A stretch of 29,845 nucleotides of DNA, taken from positions 1-29,845 of the IMG/VR virus record IMGVR_UViG_3300044742_000092. One strand, given 5' to 3'. Below are positions 1-5,327 of this stretch, one piece after another. The stretch is from a virus. Made by a program: the position numbers and the translations under genes. The notes under the pieces are model-generated. The model was not told the origin of the DNA and made no database searches. It was given only the letters and a program-made list of their open reading frames with translations. Every line of letters begins with the position of its first letter. The first letter of the stretch is position 1.

Positions 1-144
1 GCCGCATCCCCGGCCGCATCCCCGGCCGCATCCCCGGCCGCATCCCCGGCCGCAGCCCAGGCCGCATCCCAGGCCGCATCCCAGGCCGCAGCCCAGGCCG
101 CATCCCCGGCCGCAGCCCAGGCCGCAGCCCCGGCCGCAGCCGCC
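1..144. repeat. 12-bp tandem repeat, about 12 units
   Basis: Units of the form GCCGCAKCCCMG follow each other without spacers from position 1 to about 144; the first four copies are identical (GCCGCATCCCCG), later ones vary at the A/T-G and C/A positions, and the last is degenerate. The repeat is in frame with the minus-strand gene that covers it and encodes a four-residue period. It probably continues beyond the window. Confidence 0.95.
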
Positions 145-584
145 GACTTCTGTGCCTTCGCGATGACGAGGCGCGCCGTTCGGCACAGATCGACGGTGCT
201 CAACTCGGGAAGATCGACGAGCGCCTGCGCGTCGGTGTCAAGTCCGGCGAGACGAAGCCACGCGGGGGTGAAAGTGCGCACCGCCCAATCGGCAGCCATG
301 AACGCGCGGGCATCCTGCACATCCGCAGTCGAGACGGTGCCAACAATCCGGGCGGCGTACGGCTTTAGGAGCCGGTTGCGATCCTCGGCCTGGACGGAGT
401 CGTTCCACGATCTGCAGAAGGCGCCGATGACCGGGCACACGCAGGCCGGGTGATCGGAGAAGGGTTCACCGGCGAGCCATGACGCCGCCTCGACGAGACA
501 GACCCCCTCGTCGATCGCGTTGTGCTTGCCCTCGTCGAGCTGCATGTTGTCCAGCAGGGCGAGACGGGATTCGATGATGGTCAC
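1..584 (-). CDS. Phage protein with C-terminal (W/G)(A/D)AA tandem repeat, 3' end outside window
   Basis: GTG start at 584 overlaps the TGA of the upstream gene (GTGA) and has AGGAGG seven bases upstream. The first ~146 residues form a non-repetitive domain beginning [20 protein letters not shown], with Cys residues in [13 protein letters not shown] and DHPACVCPV and a [18 protein letters not shown] segment. From about residue 147 the protein becomes runs of [12 protein letters not shown] and DAAG to the window edge. I recognise the N-terminal domain plus alanine-rich repeat tail as a recurrent actinobacteriophage and actinobacterial protein type of unknown function. At least 194 residues are in the window and no stop is seen. 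The repeat probably forms a long amphipathic helix; its role is not known. Confidence 0.85.
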   Translation of the reverse strand, partial: MTIIESRLALLDNMQLDEGKHNAIDEGVCLVEAASWLAGEPFSDHPACVCPVIGAFCRSWNDSVQAEDRNRLLKPYAARIVGTVSTADVQDARAFMAADWAVRTFTPAWLRLAGLDTDAQALVDLPELSTVDLCRTARLVIAKAQKSAAAAGAAAWAAAGDAAWAAAWDAAWDAAWAAAGDAAGDAAGDAAGDA

Positions 585-814
585 TTGACGGCCTCCTGGT
601 CTGCGGGGATGAACTCGGCGAGTGGTCCGACCCAGTTGACGGACGTGTTGAGCGACGCCATGAATTCCTCGATGGACCGTCGTGCGGTGGAGGTCTGGTC
701 GCCGAGTCCGACGACTGGGACGAGCTCGAGGGTGTCTTCGTCAAGCCAGGCGAGGAGGGCGGCGCGGGTGAGGACCTTCGGGGGGGCGTCGGCGCGGACG
801 GTGTGGGTCGTCAC
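581..814 (-). CDS. Hypothetical protein (77 aa)
   Basis: Starts at GTG 814, which overlaps the stop of the lipoprotein gene upstream (GTGA), and ends overlapping the next gene's GTG. The protein runs MTTHTVRADAPPKVLTRAAL at the start and is mildly acidic, with no Cys, signal peptide or membrane segment. Longer open frames extend upstream, but they overlap the lipoprotein gene in another frame and read as low-complexity Arg/Pro, so the short start is preferred. No family recognised. The position in a ten-gene coupled chain suggests co-expression with the other early or accessory phage genes. Confidence 0.7.
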   Translation of the reverse strand: MTTHTVRADAPPKVLTRAALLAWLDEDTLELVPVVGLGDQTSTARRSIEEFMASLNTSVNWVGPLAEFIPADQEAVK

Positions 815-1155
815 GGCAGGCCTGTGATGATGATGTCGCCCTGGTCGAGGCGGAGGGTGGAGTACCGGACGACGACGACACCCATGAGCGTCCGGCCTGG
901 GATGGCAGCCAGTTGCGCTCGGAAACACTGATCGATGTAGTTGGTGGAGGGGACGAGCGGCCCACAGATCTCGTCGGTGTAGACGTGGCCGGGGCCGTGG
1001 CCACAGTCGGTGCCGACGATGCCGAAAACCGAGCCGGAGATGGTTGACGTCGCGCAGTAGGCGGGGCTGCCGATCTGGGGGGCGGGGGCGCAGGCGGCGA
1101 TCAGGGGGGCGGCGATGACGGCGACGGTGGCGGCCAGGGCGCGGACATTGCTCAT
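811..1155 (-). CDS. Putative lipoprotein (114 aa)
   Basis: ATG at 1155 has GAGGAG eight bases upstream and overlaps the stop of the preceding gene by ATGA; the longer frame from 1230 overlaps that gene and was rejected. The N-terminus MSNVRALAATVAVIAAPLIA followed by AC is a typical type II signal with lipobox IAAC (lipidated Cys22). The mature part is about 93 residues with Cys at CAPAPQ, YCATS, DCGHG, ICGPL and QCFRA, so disulphides are likely. Inferred location is the outer face of the host membrane. A lipoprotein in a phage accessory operon could act in superinfection exclusion, but no sequence family supports that. Confidence 0.75.
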   Translation of the reverse strand: MSNVRALAATVAVIAAPLIAACAPAPQIGSPAYCATSTISGSVFGIVGTDCGHGPGHVYTDEICGPLVPSTNYIDQCFRAQLAAIPGRTLMGVVVVRYSTLRLDQGDIIITGLP

Positions 1156-1460
1156 GGTGTGCTCCTCGGTGTGTCGTGGCTGCGCATGTGCGCGAAGCCG
1201 TCGATGGCGTTGGTGAACGTGGCTCCGCACTGGACGCAGCGGGCCAGGAAGCGGCAGTCGATCTCGCGGTTCTGGTAGAGACGCAAATCGGCGGCATAGT
1301 CGTCACGGTCCCGTTCGGCGGCGAGACGGGCCCGTTCGGCGGCGAGACGGGCACGGCGTTCGCCGCGAAGCTGCCAGCGGGCATCAGACACAACCTCGGC
1401 GACGAGGCCGGCGAGAAGCCCCGCCGCGGTAGCCCCCAAGAACATTTCGCCGCCACTCAT
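1152..1460 (-). CDS. Membrane-anchored coiled-coil protein with C2H2-type zinc motif (102 aa)
   Basis: ATG at 1460 overlaps the TGA of the upstream gene; an in-frame start at 1508 would overlap that gene by about 50 bases. Residues ~7-25 (FLGATAAGLLAGLVAEVV) form one hydrophobic segment. They are followed by an Arg/Ala/Glu helix that contains a tandem heptad RARLAAE-RARLAAE, encoded by a near-perfect 19-21 bp DNA duplication at about 1311-1352. The C-terminus carries CVQCGATF then HMRSH, a CxxC-x12-HxxxH arrangement like a C2H2 finger. The combination suggests a small membrane protein with a cytoplasmic zinc-bound head; function unknown. Confidence 0.7.
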   Translation of the reverse strand: MSGGEMFLGATAAGLLAGLVAEVVSDARWQLRGERRARLAAERARLAAERDRDDYAADLRLYQNREIDCRFLARCVQCGATFTNAIDGFAHMRSHDTPRSTP

Positions 1461-1648
1461 CCGAGCCACCCGGCCCAGATCGGTGATTGGCTGAACGTCA
1501 AGGCCCACATGCCGGCGACGGCCACCTTCGTGGAGCGAGGGGCATAGATGCGGAGCACGGCGACGTCGAGAACGACGACGGCTACGAGGAGGGCGACGGA
1601 TGCTGCGGCCATGACCCAGGCCCAGACCATGACGTTGGCGGGGGTCAT
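1457..1648 (-). CDS. Small membrane protein (63 aa)
   Basis: ATG at 1648 overlaps the stop of the preceding small zinc protein (ATGA) and follows a GAAGG element. The protein contains one strong hydrophobic segment, VMVWAWVMAAASVALLVAVV continuing to residue ~30, and a second weaker one near KVAVAGMWALTF. It ends WAGWLG. No known family. Its end overlaps the start of the coiled-coil zinc protein, which also has a membrane segment, so the two may work together. Confidence 0.65.
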   Translation of the reverse strand: MTPANVMVWAWVMAAASVALLVAVVVLDVAVLRIYAPRSTKVAVAGMWALTFSQSPIWAGWLG

Positions 1649-1812
1649 GGTCGGCCTTCGCGATGGCCGGCGCGCGGCCCGGCGGTGAGCCGCGCGCCGC
1701 TCGGGGCCGGCTCCGGCTGGCGCCTAGGGGTGTGCGCCGCGGTCACCTCGCCCTCGATCGTTTCGGTGACGGCCCACTGCAGCTCGGCCTGGCAGGACTT
1801 GCAGCGGCTCAT
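1645..1812 (-). CDS. Small Cys-pair protein, zinc-ribbon-like (55 aa)
   Basis: The short frame starting at ATG 1812 (MSRCKSCQAELQWAVTETIE) overlaps the stop of the gene upstream by ATGA. It resembles small actinophage proteins that begin with CxxC followed by a W-A-V/I-T strand. Only one CxxC pair remains; the second expected pair is missing and the C-terminal half is Pro/Arg/Ala rich, so the ribbon is incomplete or dimerises through the metal. A longer frame upstream is an out-of-frame shadow of neighbouring genes. Function unknown. Confidence 0.6.
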   Translation of the reverse strand: MSRCKSCQAELQWAVTETIEGEVTAAHTPRRQPEPAPSGARLTAGPRAGHREGRP

Positions 1813-1979
1813 CGGGCGAAGTCCAACCAGGCGATGAGGCAGACCCGGCAGCGCATGACGTACCAGAGGACGCCATGGGAGTCTTTCCATGTGTCGATGA
1901 GGGTGGCGTCGAACTCGGCGCAGCGCGGGCATTCGCCGTGCTGTCGGCGATGACGTGCGACGACCTCGACGATGCTCAT
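1809..1979 (-). CDS. Small zinc-ribbon protein (56 aa)
   Basis: This gene fills the only gap in the overlapping chain. ATG at 1979 overlaps the upstream stop and TGA at 1809-1811 overlaps the downstream ATG. The translation starts MSIVEVVARHRRQHGECPRC, and CPRC plus CRVC further on (MRCRVCLIAWLDFAR at the end) make a two-knuckle zinc ribbon about 30 residues apart. Such proteins are frequent, poorly characterised phage products. Support is the exact overlap on both sides and the paired Cys motifs. Confidence 0.75.
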   Translation of the reverse strand: MSIVEVVARHRRQHGECPRCAEFDATLIDTWKDSHGVLWYVMRCRVCLIAWLDFAR

Positions 1980-2140
1980 GTCGTCGCCTGATGGTGGACG
2001 ACGTGGACGAGGGCGGGGCGGCCATCGGGCAGCTCAATCCGCGAGTCCTCGACGACCTCAGCGGCGCATGTCGCGGAGCACAGGTCGGCGTGGAGCGACA
2101 CGAGATGCCCGTCACGATCTAGCACTCGGAACACGCTCAT
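1976..2140 (-). CDS. Hypothetical protein (54 aa)
   Basis: Starts at ATG 2140 overlapping the previous stop; the sequence MSVFRVLDRDGHLVSLHADL is followed by CSATCAAEVVEDS and ends HVVHHQATT. It contains a CxxxC pair and several His residues that could bind metal together. The open frame continues far upstream but as Arg-rich shadow sequence, so the internal ATG is chosen. No family recognised. Confidence 0.6.
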   Translation of the reverse strand: MSVFRVLDRDGHLVSLHADLCSATCAAEVVEDSRIELPDGRPALVHVVHHQATT

Positions 2141-2388
2141 GACCCGTCTCCCACTGCGACGGCTTCGACGCCTTGACCGAGGCCGTCGAGCAACACTTCG
2201 ACGGGGATGCCGGTGAGGGTGGCGATCTGCCGGTAGGCGTGGTCGGCGAGGCCGATCGCGAAGGCGAGGCATAGGGCGAGGTCGTCGGCGGAGATCTCGA
2301 GGTGGAGGGCGTCGAGTTCGTCGTCCATGCCGTTCATGTAGGCGGTCAGGATCGCGAGGGTGATCCGGCCGATCTCCCGGCCGGTCAT
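2137..2388 (-). CDS. Hypothetical helical protein (83 aa)
   Basis: ATG at 2388 overlaps the TGA of the first operon gene. The protein, MTGREIGRITLAILTAYMNG onward, is predicted mostly helical with an acidic middle (MDDELDALHLEISADDLALC) and a hydrophobic region around CLAFAIGLADHAYRQIATLT. No signal peptide or recognised domain. It could be a small regulatory partner of the HTH-like protein encoded just before it, but this rests only on operon position. Confidence 0.65.
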   Translation of the reverse strand: MTGREIGRITLAILTAYMNGMDDELDALHLEISADDLALCLAFAIGLADHAYRQIATLTGIPVEVLLDGLGQGVEAVAVGDGS

Positions 2389-2582
2389 GAGGCCACCTCG
2401 GCCGTCTCATCGGGGTACCAGGCACGTAGTGATTCGTGGGCGACGGAGATGCCGGTGGCGTCGTACAGGGCCACGGAAACGGCTCGCCAGGATTCGCCGG
2501 AGTCACGACGGGAACGCACGAACCCTTCGAGCGGTTCATCGCCTAGGAGGCCTTGGATGGCGGCTCGGAGGCTCGTTGTCAT
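2385..2582 (-). CDS. Small HTH-like DNA-binding protein, first gene of leftward operon (65 aa)
   Basis: ATG at 2582 is the first gene of the leftward chain. The region SGESWRAVSVALYDATGISVAHESLRAWY (residues ~28-56) has the spacing of a helix-turn-helix: a charged first helix, turn at T-G-I, and a recognition helix ending in W-Y. I recognise similar short phage proteins with W-R-x-I-A-x-x-L and a final W-Y. Because it lies divergent to the regulator-integrase operon, a Cro-like or excisionase-like role is possible. No Shine-Dalgarno precedes the ATG, which fits a leaderless mRNA from the promoter at 2591-2626. Confidence 0.65.
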   Translation of the reverse strand: MTTSLRAAIQGLLGDEPLEGFVRSRRDSGESWRAVSVALYDATGISVAHESLRAWYPDETAEVAS

Positions 2583-2590
2583 CGGCGTCA

Positions 2591-2634
2591 GGTTTACGCC
2601 CGATTTCCACGACTTGTCAAGGATTCATGGACAA
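2591..2634 (-). promoter_or_regulatory. Leftward promoter overlapped by an operator-like inverted repeat
   Basis: Read leftward, a perfect -35 TTGACA (2620-2615) is followed by 17-18 bases and a weak -10 (GTAAAC or TAAACC, 2591-2597), which places the transcript start at or within a few bases of the ATG at 2582. The -35 lies inside an inverted repeat with arms TTGTC and GACAA separated by 11 bases (2614-2634). It also lies in the motif GAATCCTTGACA, which recurs at two other promoters. A regulator bound there would block RNA polymerase. Confidence 0.55.
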
Positions 2635-2675
2635 TCTCGCCAGGAACTGACGCGGGATCGTCACGCTAAGTGGGG

Positions 2676-2693
2676 TTGTCTAATCCTGGACAG
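2676..2693 (+). promoter_or_regulatory. Operator-like repeat and possible promoter of the HTH regulator gene
   Basis: TTGTC-TAATCCTG-GACAG contains TGTC/GACA arms eight bases apart and the motif TAATCCTGGACA (2681-2692). TCTAAT (2679-2684) is a 5/6 match to a -10 box with no clear -35; alternatively TGGACA (2687-2692) is a -35 for a transcript beginning near the second in-frame ATG at 2727. Either way the site overlaps the control region of the regulator gene and suggests autoregulation. Confidence 0.45.
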
Positions 2694-2702
2694 GGGGACA
2701 GA

Positions 2703-3140
2703 ATGACGGACATGAGCACAGCCCCGATGACGACGGATGCCGAACCCACCGAGGAGCTGCAGGAGCGTCTCTACGACAACCTCACGCGCAATATCCGTGC
2801 GCTCATCGGACAGCGACGCCTCCGCCGCGCCGACCTCTACCGCGCGCTCGGCATGAGTCGCCAGACCTTCTCGGCTCGACTGTCGTCAGTGAGCAGGCTC
2901 ACCGCGCCGGAGCTGCTGATCATCGCTCATCTGCTCGGTGTGCCAGCCGAGCGCCTAGCGGAGGACCCGGATCACCTACTGAGGCTCGGTGAGCCGACGG
3001 GTGAACCGATCGCGGCTCATCTCGACAGGATCGTAGGACCGGCTTTCAAAAGTAGATGCTCTGTGCCCAAGCGGCTGATCAGACGCCTGCCGCGCGGCGT
3101 GAGGCGAACCGCGCTACGTGGTGGCCGGGCCACCAGATGA
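2703..3140 (+). CDS. XRE-type HTH regulator, candidate phage repressor (145 aa)
   Basis: Residues ~22-88 hold a compact XRE/Cro-like fold: LYDNLTRNIRALIGQRRL, then the HTH RADLYRALGMSRQTFSARL and a third helix region LTAPELLIIAHLLGVPAERL. Start 2703 follows a purine-rich GGGGGACAG; ATG 2727 (eight codons later) is an alternative that would fit a leaderless transcript, and an upstream GTG at 2670 is unlikely because it would run through the operator-like site. The C-terminal ~33 residues (from KSRCSVPKRLIRRL) are Arg-rich and unlike the rest. The stop overlaps the integrase ATG. Orientation opposite to the ten-gene operon and linkage to integrase point to the lysogeny regulator. Confidence 0.75.
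   Translation: MTDMSTAPMTTDAEPTEELQERLYDNLTRNIRALIGQRRLRRADLYRALGMSRQTFSARLSSVSRLTAPELLIIAHLLGVPAERLAEDPDHLLRLGEPTGEPIAAHLDRIVGPAFKSRCSVPKRLIRRLPRGVRRTALRGGRATR
3042..3064. other. Candidate attP region inside the regulator 3' end (weak)
   Basis: A short A/T-richer patch (GCTTTCAAAAGTAGATGC and flanks) interrupts otherwise very G/C-rich coding sequence exactly where the regulator leaves its HTH domain, about 70-95 bases before the integrase start. No tRNA 3' end or long duplicated core is visible in the window. The call rests on base composition and on the known layout of phages whose attP lies in the repressor gene. Confidence 0.2.
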
Positions 3141-4063
3141 AGCCCAGCAAGTCGACTCGATCGCTGGGGCGATGTCCAGAAGCAGTCTTATCTGGTGGAC
3201 AACGGCGAGCGGTGGTTGAGTGGCTGACTGTGGGGCTGGACGTGGTACTGGAGGGGTTCAGGGTGGCGCAGGAGCGTCGCGGCCTGCTGCCCTCCACCAT
3301 CGAGGCCCGCGAGGTCCAGCTGCGCTGCTGGGCCGCCTGGCTGGCCCCTGGGAGTCTGGTGGAGGTGACCAGCGACCTGCTGGAAGTCTTCCTCGACGAC
3401 CGGGACCTGTCGGCGAAGACGCGGTACACGTGGCTGTCGAACCTTCACGCCTTCTACGGCTGGGCGCAACGGCTCGAGCCGGCCATCGTGGACCCGACCG
3501 TGTTCATCAATCGGCCTCGACTGCGGCAGGGTCTTCCGCGGCCGATGGCCGACGTCGACCTCGATCGGGCACTCGCGGCTGGTGGGCCCTGCCGGCGCGC
3601 CGCGGTGATGCTCGGCGCCTACGCGGGGTTGCGTTGCGCGGAGATCGCCTGGCTCGAGCGGGACTGGCTGGACGAGGACCGCGAGGCGCTGCGGGTGTTC
3701 GGCAAGGGGGCCAAGACCAGGGTGGTGGCGTTGCATCCGGCGGTGCTCGATGCGCTCGTGACGATGGGGATGCCGCGCGCGGGGCGGGTGTTCCGCCGGC
3801 CGTCTGGCGGGCCGTTCACCCCTGAGCAGCTATCGCGTTGGATGAACCTCTGGCTGCACTCGGTGGGGGTCACGGCCACGATGCACACGTTGCGCCACTG
3901 GTTCGGGACGGAGACCTATCGGGTGTCGAAGGATCTGCGTGCCGTGCAGGAGCTGCTGGGCCATTCGACGCCGACGGTGACGGCGGTGTACACGAAGCTG
4001 GATGGTGAGGGTGGCCGGGCTGCGGTGCGGGCTTTGCCGTTGATTGGAGGGTTGCGCCCATGA
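3137..4063 (+). CDS. int: Tyrosine recombinase, phage integrase
   Basis: ATG at 3137 overlaps the regulator stop (ATGA), giving 308 aa, a normal length; GTG 3212 is an alternative. Residues ~28-112 form the SAM-like core-binding domain (STIEAREVQLRCWAAWLA through YTWLSNLHAFYGWAQ). The catalytic domain has all expected residues: Arg166 in AYAGLRCAEIAWL, a Lys in GKGAKTR, His250-x-x-Arg253 in HTLRHWF, His276 in LLGHST and the nucleophile Tyr285 in VTAVYTKLD. It would catalyse site-specific integration and excision. It is co-transcribed with the HTH regulator and followed by a membrane protein gene. No excisionase is obvious; the first gene of the divergent operon is a candidate. Confidence 0.95.
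   Translation: MKPSKSTRSLGRCPEAVLSGGQRRAVVEWLTVGLDVVLEGFRVAQERRGLLPSTIEAREVQLRCWAAWLAPGSLVEVTSDLLEVFLDDRDLSAKTRYTWLSNLHAFYGWAQRLEPAIVDPTVFINRPRLRQGLPRPMADVDLDRALAAGGPCRRAAVMLGAYAGLRCAEIAWLERDWLDEDREALRVFGKGAKTRVVALHPAVLDALVTMGMPRAGRVFRRPSGGPFTPEQLSRWMNLWLHSVGVTATMHTLRHWFGTETYRVSKDLRAVQELLGHSTPTVTAVYTKLDGEGGRAAVRALPLIGGLRP
3173..3203. promoter_or_regulatory. Imperfect inverted repeat near the integrase start
   Basis: TGTCCAGA (3173-3180) is mirrored by TCTGG-TG-GACA (3191-3201). The right arm, preceded by GTCTTATC, resembles the GTCTAATCCTGGACA element upstream of the regulator with a two-base insertion. It lies between the ATG at 3137 and an alternative GTG at 3212 of the integrase, so it may be an operator or a recombinase arm site. 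Confidence 0.3.
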
Positions 4064-4527
4064 CCGAGCCACTGCCGCCGCCATCGGGCGTGCCCGCACC
4101 GCCGCCGACCCGGAACGCCTCGGCCAACCTGTCGACGTGGGGGCTTGCCGCGTCGGCCGCCGCTCTGATCGTGGGGGCGTTCCTGCCGTGGTTGACGGCG
4201 ACGTCGATCTTCGGGTCACTGTCGCGCTCGGGGATGGACTACGGCGACGGCAAGGTCACGGCCAGCCTCGGGGTGGGGCTTGGTGCCCTGGCTGTCTTCC
4301 GGTTCACCGGGCATCGGGTCGCGCGGTGGGTCGCGATCGCCGCTGCGCTCGCCTCGGCCGGCATCGTGTGGGTCCTGTTCCGGGATCACGGTCAGATCAG
4401 TGATCGGGTGGCGTCGGTCGGGTCCGACGCGCTGGTGGCCTCGGTGGGCGCGGGCCTGTATCTGTCGATTGGCGGCGCGGTGGTCGGCCTGGTCGCGTGC
4501 ATCGCGGCGATCCAGGCGATGGACTGA
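4060..4527 (+). CDS. Four-helix membrane protein (155 aa)
   Basis: ATG at 4060 overlaps the integrase TGA. After a Pro-rich cytoplasmic start (MTEPLPPPSGVPAPPP) there are about four hydrophobic segments: WGLAASAAALIVGAFLPWL, ASLGVGLGALAVFRF, WVAIAAALASAGIVWVLF and AGLYLSIGGAVVGLVACIAA. The pattern resembles small actinobacterial membrane proteins with a W-L-x-A loop after helix 1. Being the last gene of the regulator-integrase operon and just before a strong terminator, it should be expressed from the lysogen. A superinfection-exclusion role is a reasonable inference with no motif proof. Confidence 0.75.
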   Translation: MTEPLPPPSGVPAPPPTRNASANLSTWGLAASAAALIVGAFLPWLTATSIFGSLSRSGMDYGDGKVTASLGVGLGALAVFRFTGHRVARWVAIAAALASAGIVWVLFRDHGQISDRVASVGSDALVASVGAGLYLSIGGAVVGLVACIAAIQAMD

Positions 4528-4543
4528 CCCCGGGACGCGAAGA

Positions 4544-4590
4544 AGAGCCCTCGCACCGCCCGCCGATCAGGGCGAGGGTGCGAGGGCTCT
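4544..4590 (+). terminator. Long hairpin terminator of the regulator-integrase operon
   Basis: AGAGCCCTCGCACC (4544-4557) pairs perfectly with GGTGCGAGGGCTCT (4577-4590). The 19-base loop can itself form a small GCCC/GGGC stem. It starts 17 bases after the stop of the membrane protein gene. There is no U-tract, as is common in high-G+C actinobacteria, and the symmetric stem could work in both directions. Confidence 0.8.
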
Positions 4591-4591
4591 G

Positions 4592-4623
4592 CCTCCCACC
4601 AGAAGGGGGAGGACGGTGGGAGG
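4592..4623 (-). terminator. Hairpin terminator of the short leftward operon
   Basis: CCTCCCACC (4592-4600) and GGTGGGAGG (4615-4623) form a perfect nine-base stem with a 14-base purine-rich loop. It begins one base past the stop codon (4625) of the minus-strand gene and abuts the opposing hairpin at 4544-4590, giving back-to-back terminators between convergent operons. Confidence 0.7.
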
Positions 4624-4624
4624 G

Positions 4625-4786
4625 TCAGTAGTAGTCGTCGGCCTGGTCGTCGTCGAGCTCGACACAGGACAGGCAGGGCAGGTCGTCGTAGGCGGTGCCG
4701 TCGTCTTCGGTGGGTTCCACGTCGGGGTCGTCGCCGCAGATGAGCCGGCATTCGGGGCAGCGGAGCAGGCTCACGACTTCAACCAT
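4625..4786 (-). CDS. Acidic zinc-ribbon-like protein (53 aa)
   Basis: From ATG 4786 the protein runs MVEVVSLLRCPECRLICGDD and ends with an Asp-rich tail VELDDDQADDYY. CPEC and CLSC pairs about 30 residues apart look like a two-knuckle zinc ribbon. In-frame starts exist at GTG 4837 and GTG 4774, and no start has a clear ribosome binding site (a GGAGGA lies 24 bases above the ATG). The gene is separated from the next upstream gene by a hairpin, so it may have its own promoter. The acidity and metal motif would suit a small protein-binding or DNA-mimicking factor, but that is speculation. Confidence 0.6.
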   Translation of the reverse strand: MVEVVSLLRCPECRLICGDDPDVEPTEDDGTAYDDLPCLSCVELDDDQADDYY

Positions 4787-4861
4787 GTCGGGGTGACGTT
4801 CACCGACCCGTCCTCCGATGCACCGCACCACGAGCACACTGTCCGCTGATGCCCGCCGACG

Positions 4862-4889
4862 GAGGCTCCGGCTACTCGGCCGGAGCCTC
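4862..4889 (-). terminator. Perfect hairpin spanning a stop codon
   Basis: GAGGCTCCGGC (4862-4872) and GCCGGAGCCTC (4879-4889) form a perfect 11-base stem with a six-base loop. The TAG stop of the minus-strand gene is at 4874-4872, so the hairpin overlaps the last codons and the stop. It probably terminates or attenuates transcription coming from 5197. Confidence 0.6.
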
Positions 4890-4988
4890 TTCGTCGTCTA
4901 CGGGTTCATCATCCGGCTTGACCGCCAATAGGGCGCGCAGCGCCTCCTCGGGATCGAGCGGCAGCTTGACGCGGTCCTCGTCCTTCAC
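4872..4988 (-). CDS. Small acidic phage protein (38 aa)
   Basis: GTG at 4988 overlaps the TGA of the upstream gene (GTGA). The 38 residues read MKDEDRVKLPLDPEEALRAL then a Glu/Asp-rich tail. I recognise the V-x-L-P-L-D-P-E-E-A-L-R-A-L-L core as a recurring small actinobacteriophage protein, often next to the gene found directly upstream here. Function unknown; strong conservation of the motif argues that it is real despite its size. Confidence 0.75.
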   Translation of the reverse strand: MKDEDRVKLPLDPEEALRALLAVKPDDEPVDDEEAPAE

Positions 4989-5197
4989 GCTGGCTCCAGG
5001 ATTGTCACGGCATCGAGTGGCCACGGGAGCCCTTCGGCCTCGTCGCCTTCTTCCTCGGCTCGACGGAACTCCTCCTCTGTGCAGACCCAGACAACAGCGA
5101 AGTCCCGTCCGCGCGTGGGTTCGCCCAGGGCTCGTAGGCGCACCAGCTCTCCGGTCGCGGTCTTCGCTTCCACGATTGCTCCGGCAGTGATCGGCAT
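4985..5197 (-). CDS. Small phage protein of recurrent actinophage type (70 aa)
   Basis: ATG at 5197 begins MPITAGAIVEAKTATGELVR and continues through GRDFAVVWVCTEEEFRRA to PWPLDAVTILEPA. I recognise this pattern (a beta-rich start, the GRDFxVVWVC strand, E-E-E helix and a W-P strand at the end) as a small conserved actinophage protein of unknown function. No ribosome binding site precedes the ATG, and the promoter at 5204-5239 would start the RNA at about this ATG, so it is probably leaderless. Confidence 0.8.
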   Translation of the reverse strand: MPITAGAIVEAKTATGELVRLRALGEPTRGRDFAVVWVCTEEEFRRAEEEGDEAEGLPWPLDAVTILEPA

Positions 5198-5203
5198 GGC
5201 CCG

Positions 5204-5239
5204 ATGATGGACTCATGCCACAACTGATCTCAAGGATTA
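5204..5239 (-). promoter_or_regulatory. Leftward promoter with the shared TAATCCTTGAGA motif
   Basis: Read leftward, TTGAGA (5233-5228) and CATCAT (5209-5204) are 18 bases apart, and the expected start lies at the ATG 5197. The -35 is embedded in TAATCCTTGAGA, which matches the motif at the other leftward promoter (2615-2626) at 10 of 12 positions and the site before the regulator gene at 10 of 12. Confidence 0.5.
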
Positions 5240-5289
5240 TCTTCGTCGGCGTTGCGTATGGCATGGATTGGTGGCAGAGTGTCCGGAGC

Positions 5290-5327
5290 GCGACGGGTGA
5301 TCCGTCGCCATTGCCGTAAGGATGGCA
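5290..5327 (+). promoter_or_regulatory. Two inverted repeats in the leader of the DUF5343-like gene
   Basis: GCGACGG-GTGAT-CCGTCGC (5290-5308) is a perfect seven-base stem. It is followed by TGCC-GTAAGGAT-GGCA (5312-5327), whose loop holds the AAGGA ribosome binding site used for ATG 5331. The second hairpin could hide the ribosome site and the first could be an operator. The rest of the 5198-5330 divergent spacer shows no clear rightward -35/-10 pair. Confidence 0.4.

Noticed and set aside
1-144. CRISPR array at the left edge
   Set aside because: Units follow each other without spacers, are 12 bases long and in frame with a protein, so this is a coding tandem repeat.
581-1456. 291-residue gene ending at 581
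   Set aside because: Its upstream part overlaps the lipoprotein and coiled-coil genes in other frames; only the last 77 codons read as protein with a GTGA-coupled start.
3056-3136. Integrase start at ATG 3056
   Set aside because: It would extend the protein 27 residues into the regulator gene with non-conserved sequence; ATG 3137 overlaps the regulator stop exactly.
3042-3140. tRNA 3' end as attP core beside integrase
   Set aside because: No GGTTCGAATCC-like T-arm or acceptor stem is present in the A/T-rich patch or its flanks on either strand, so a tRNA-type attP core is not supported.
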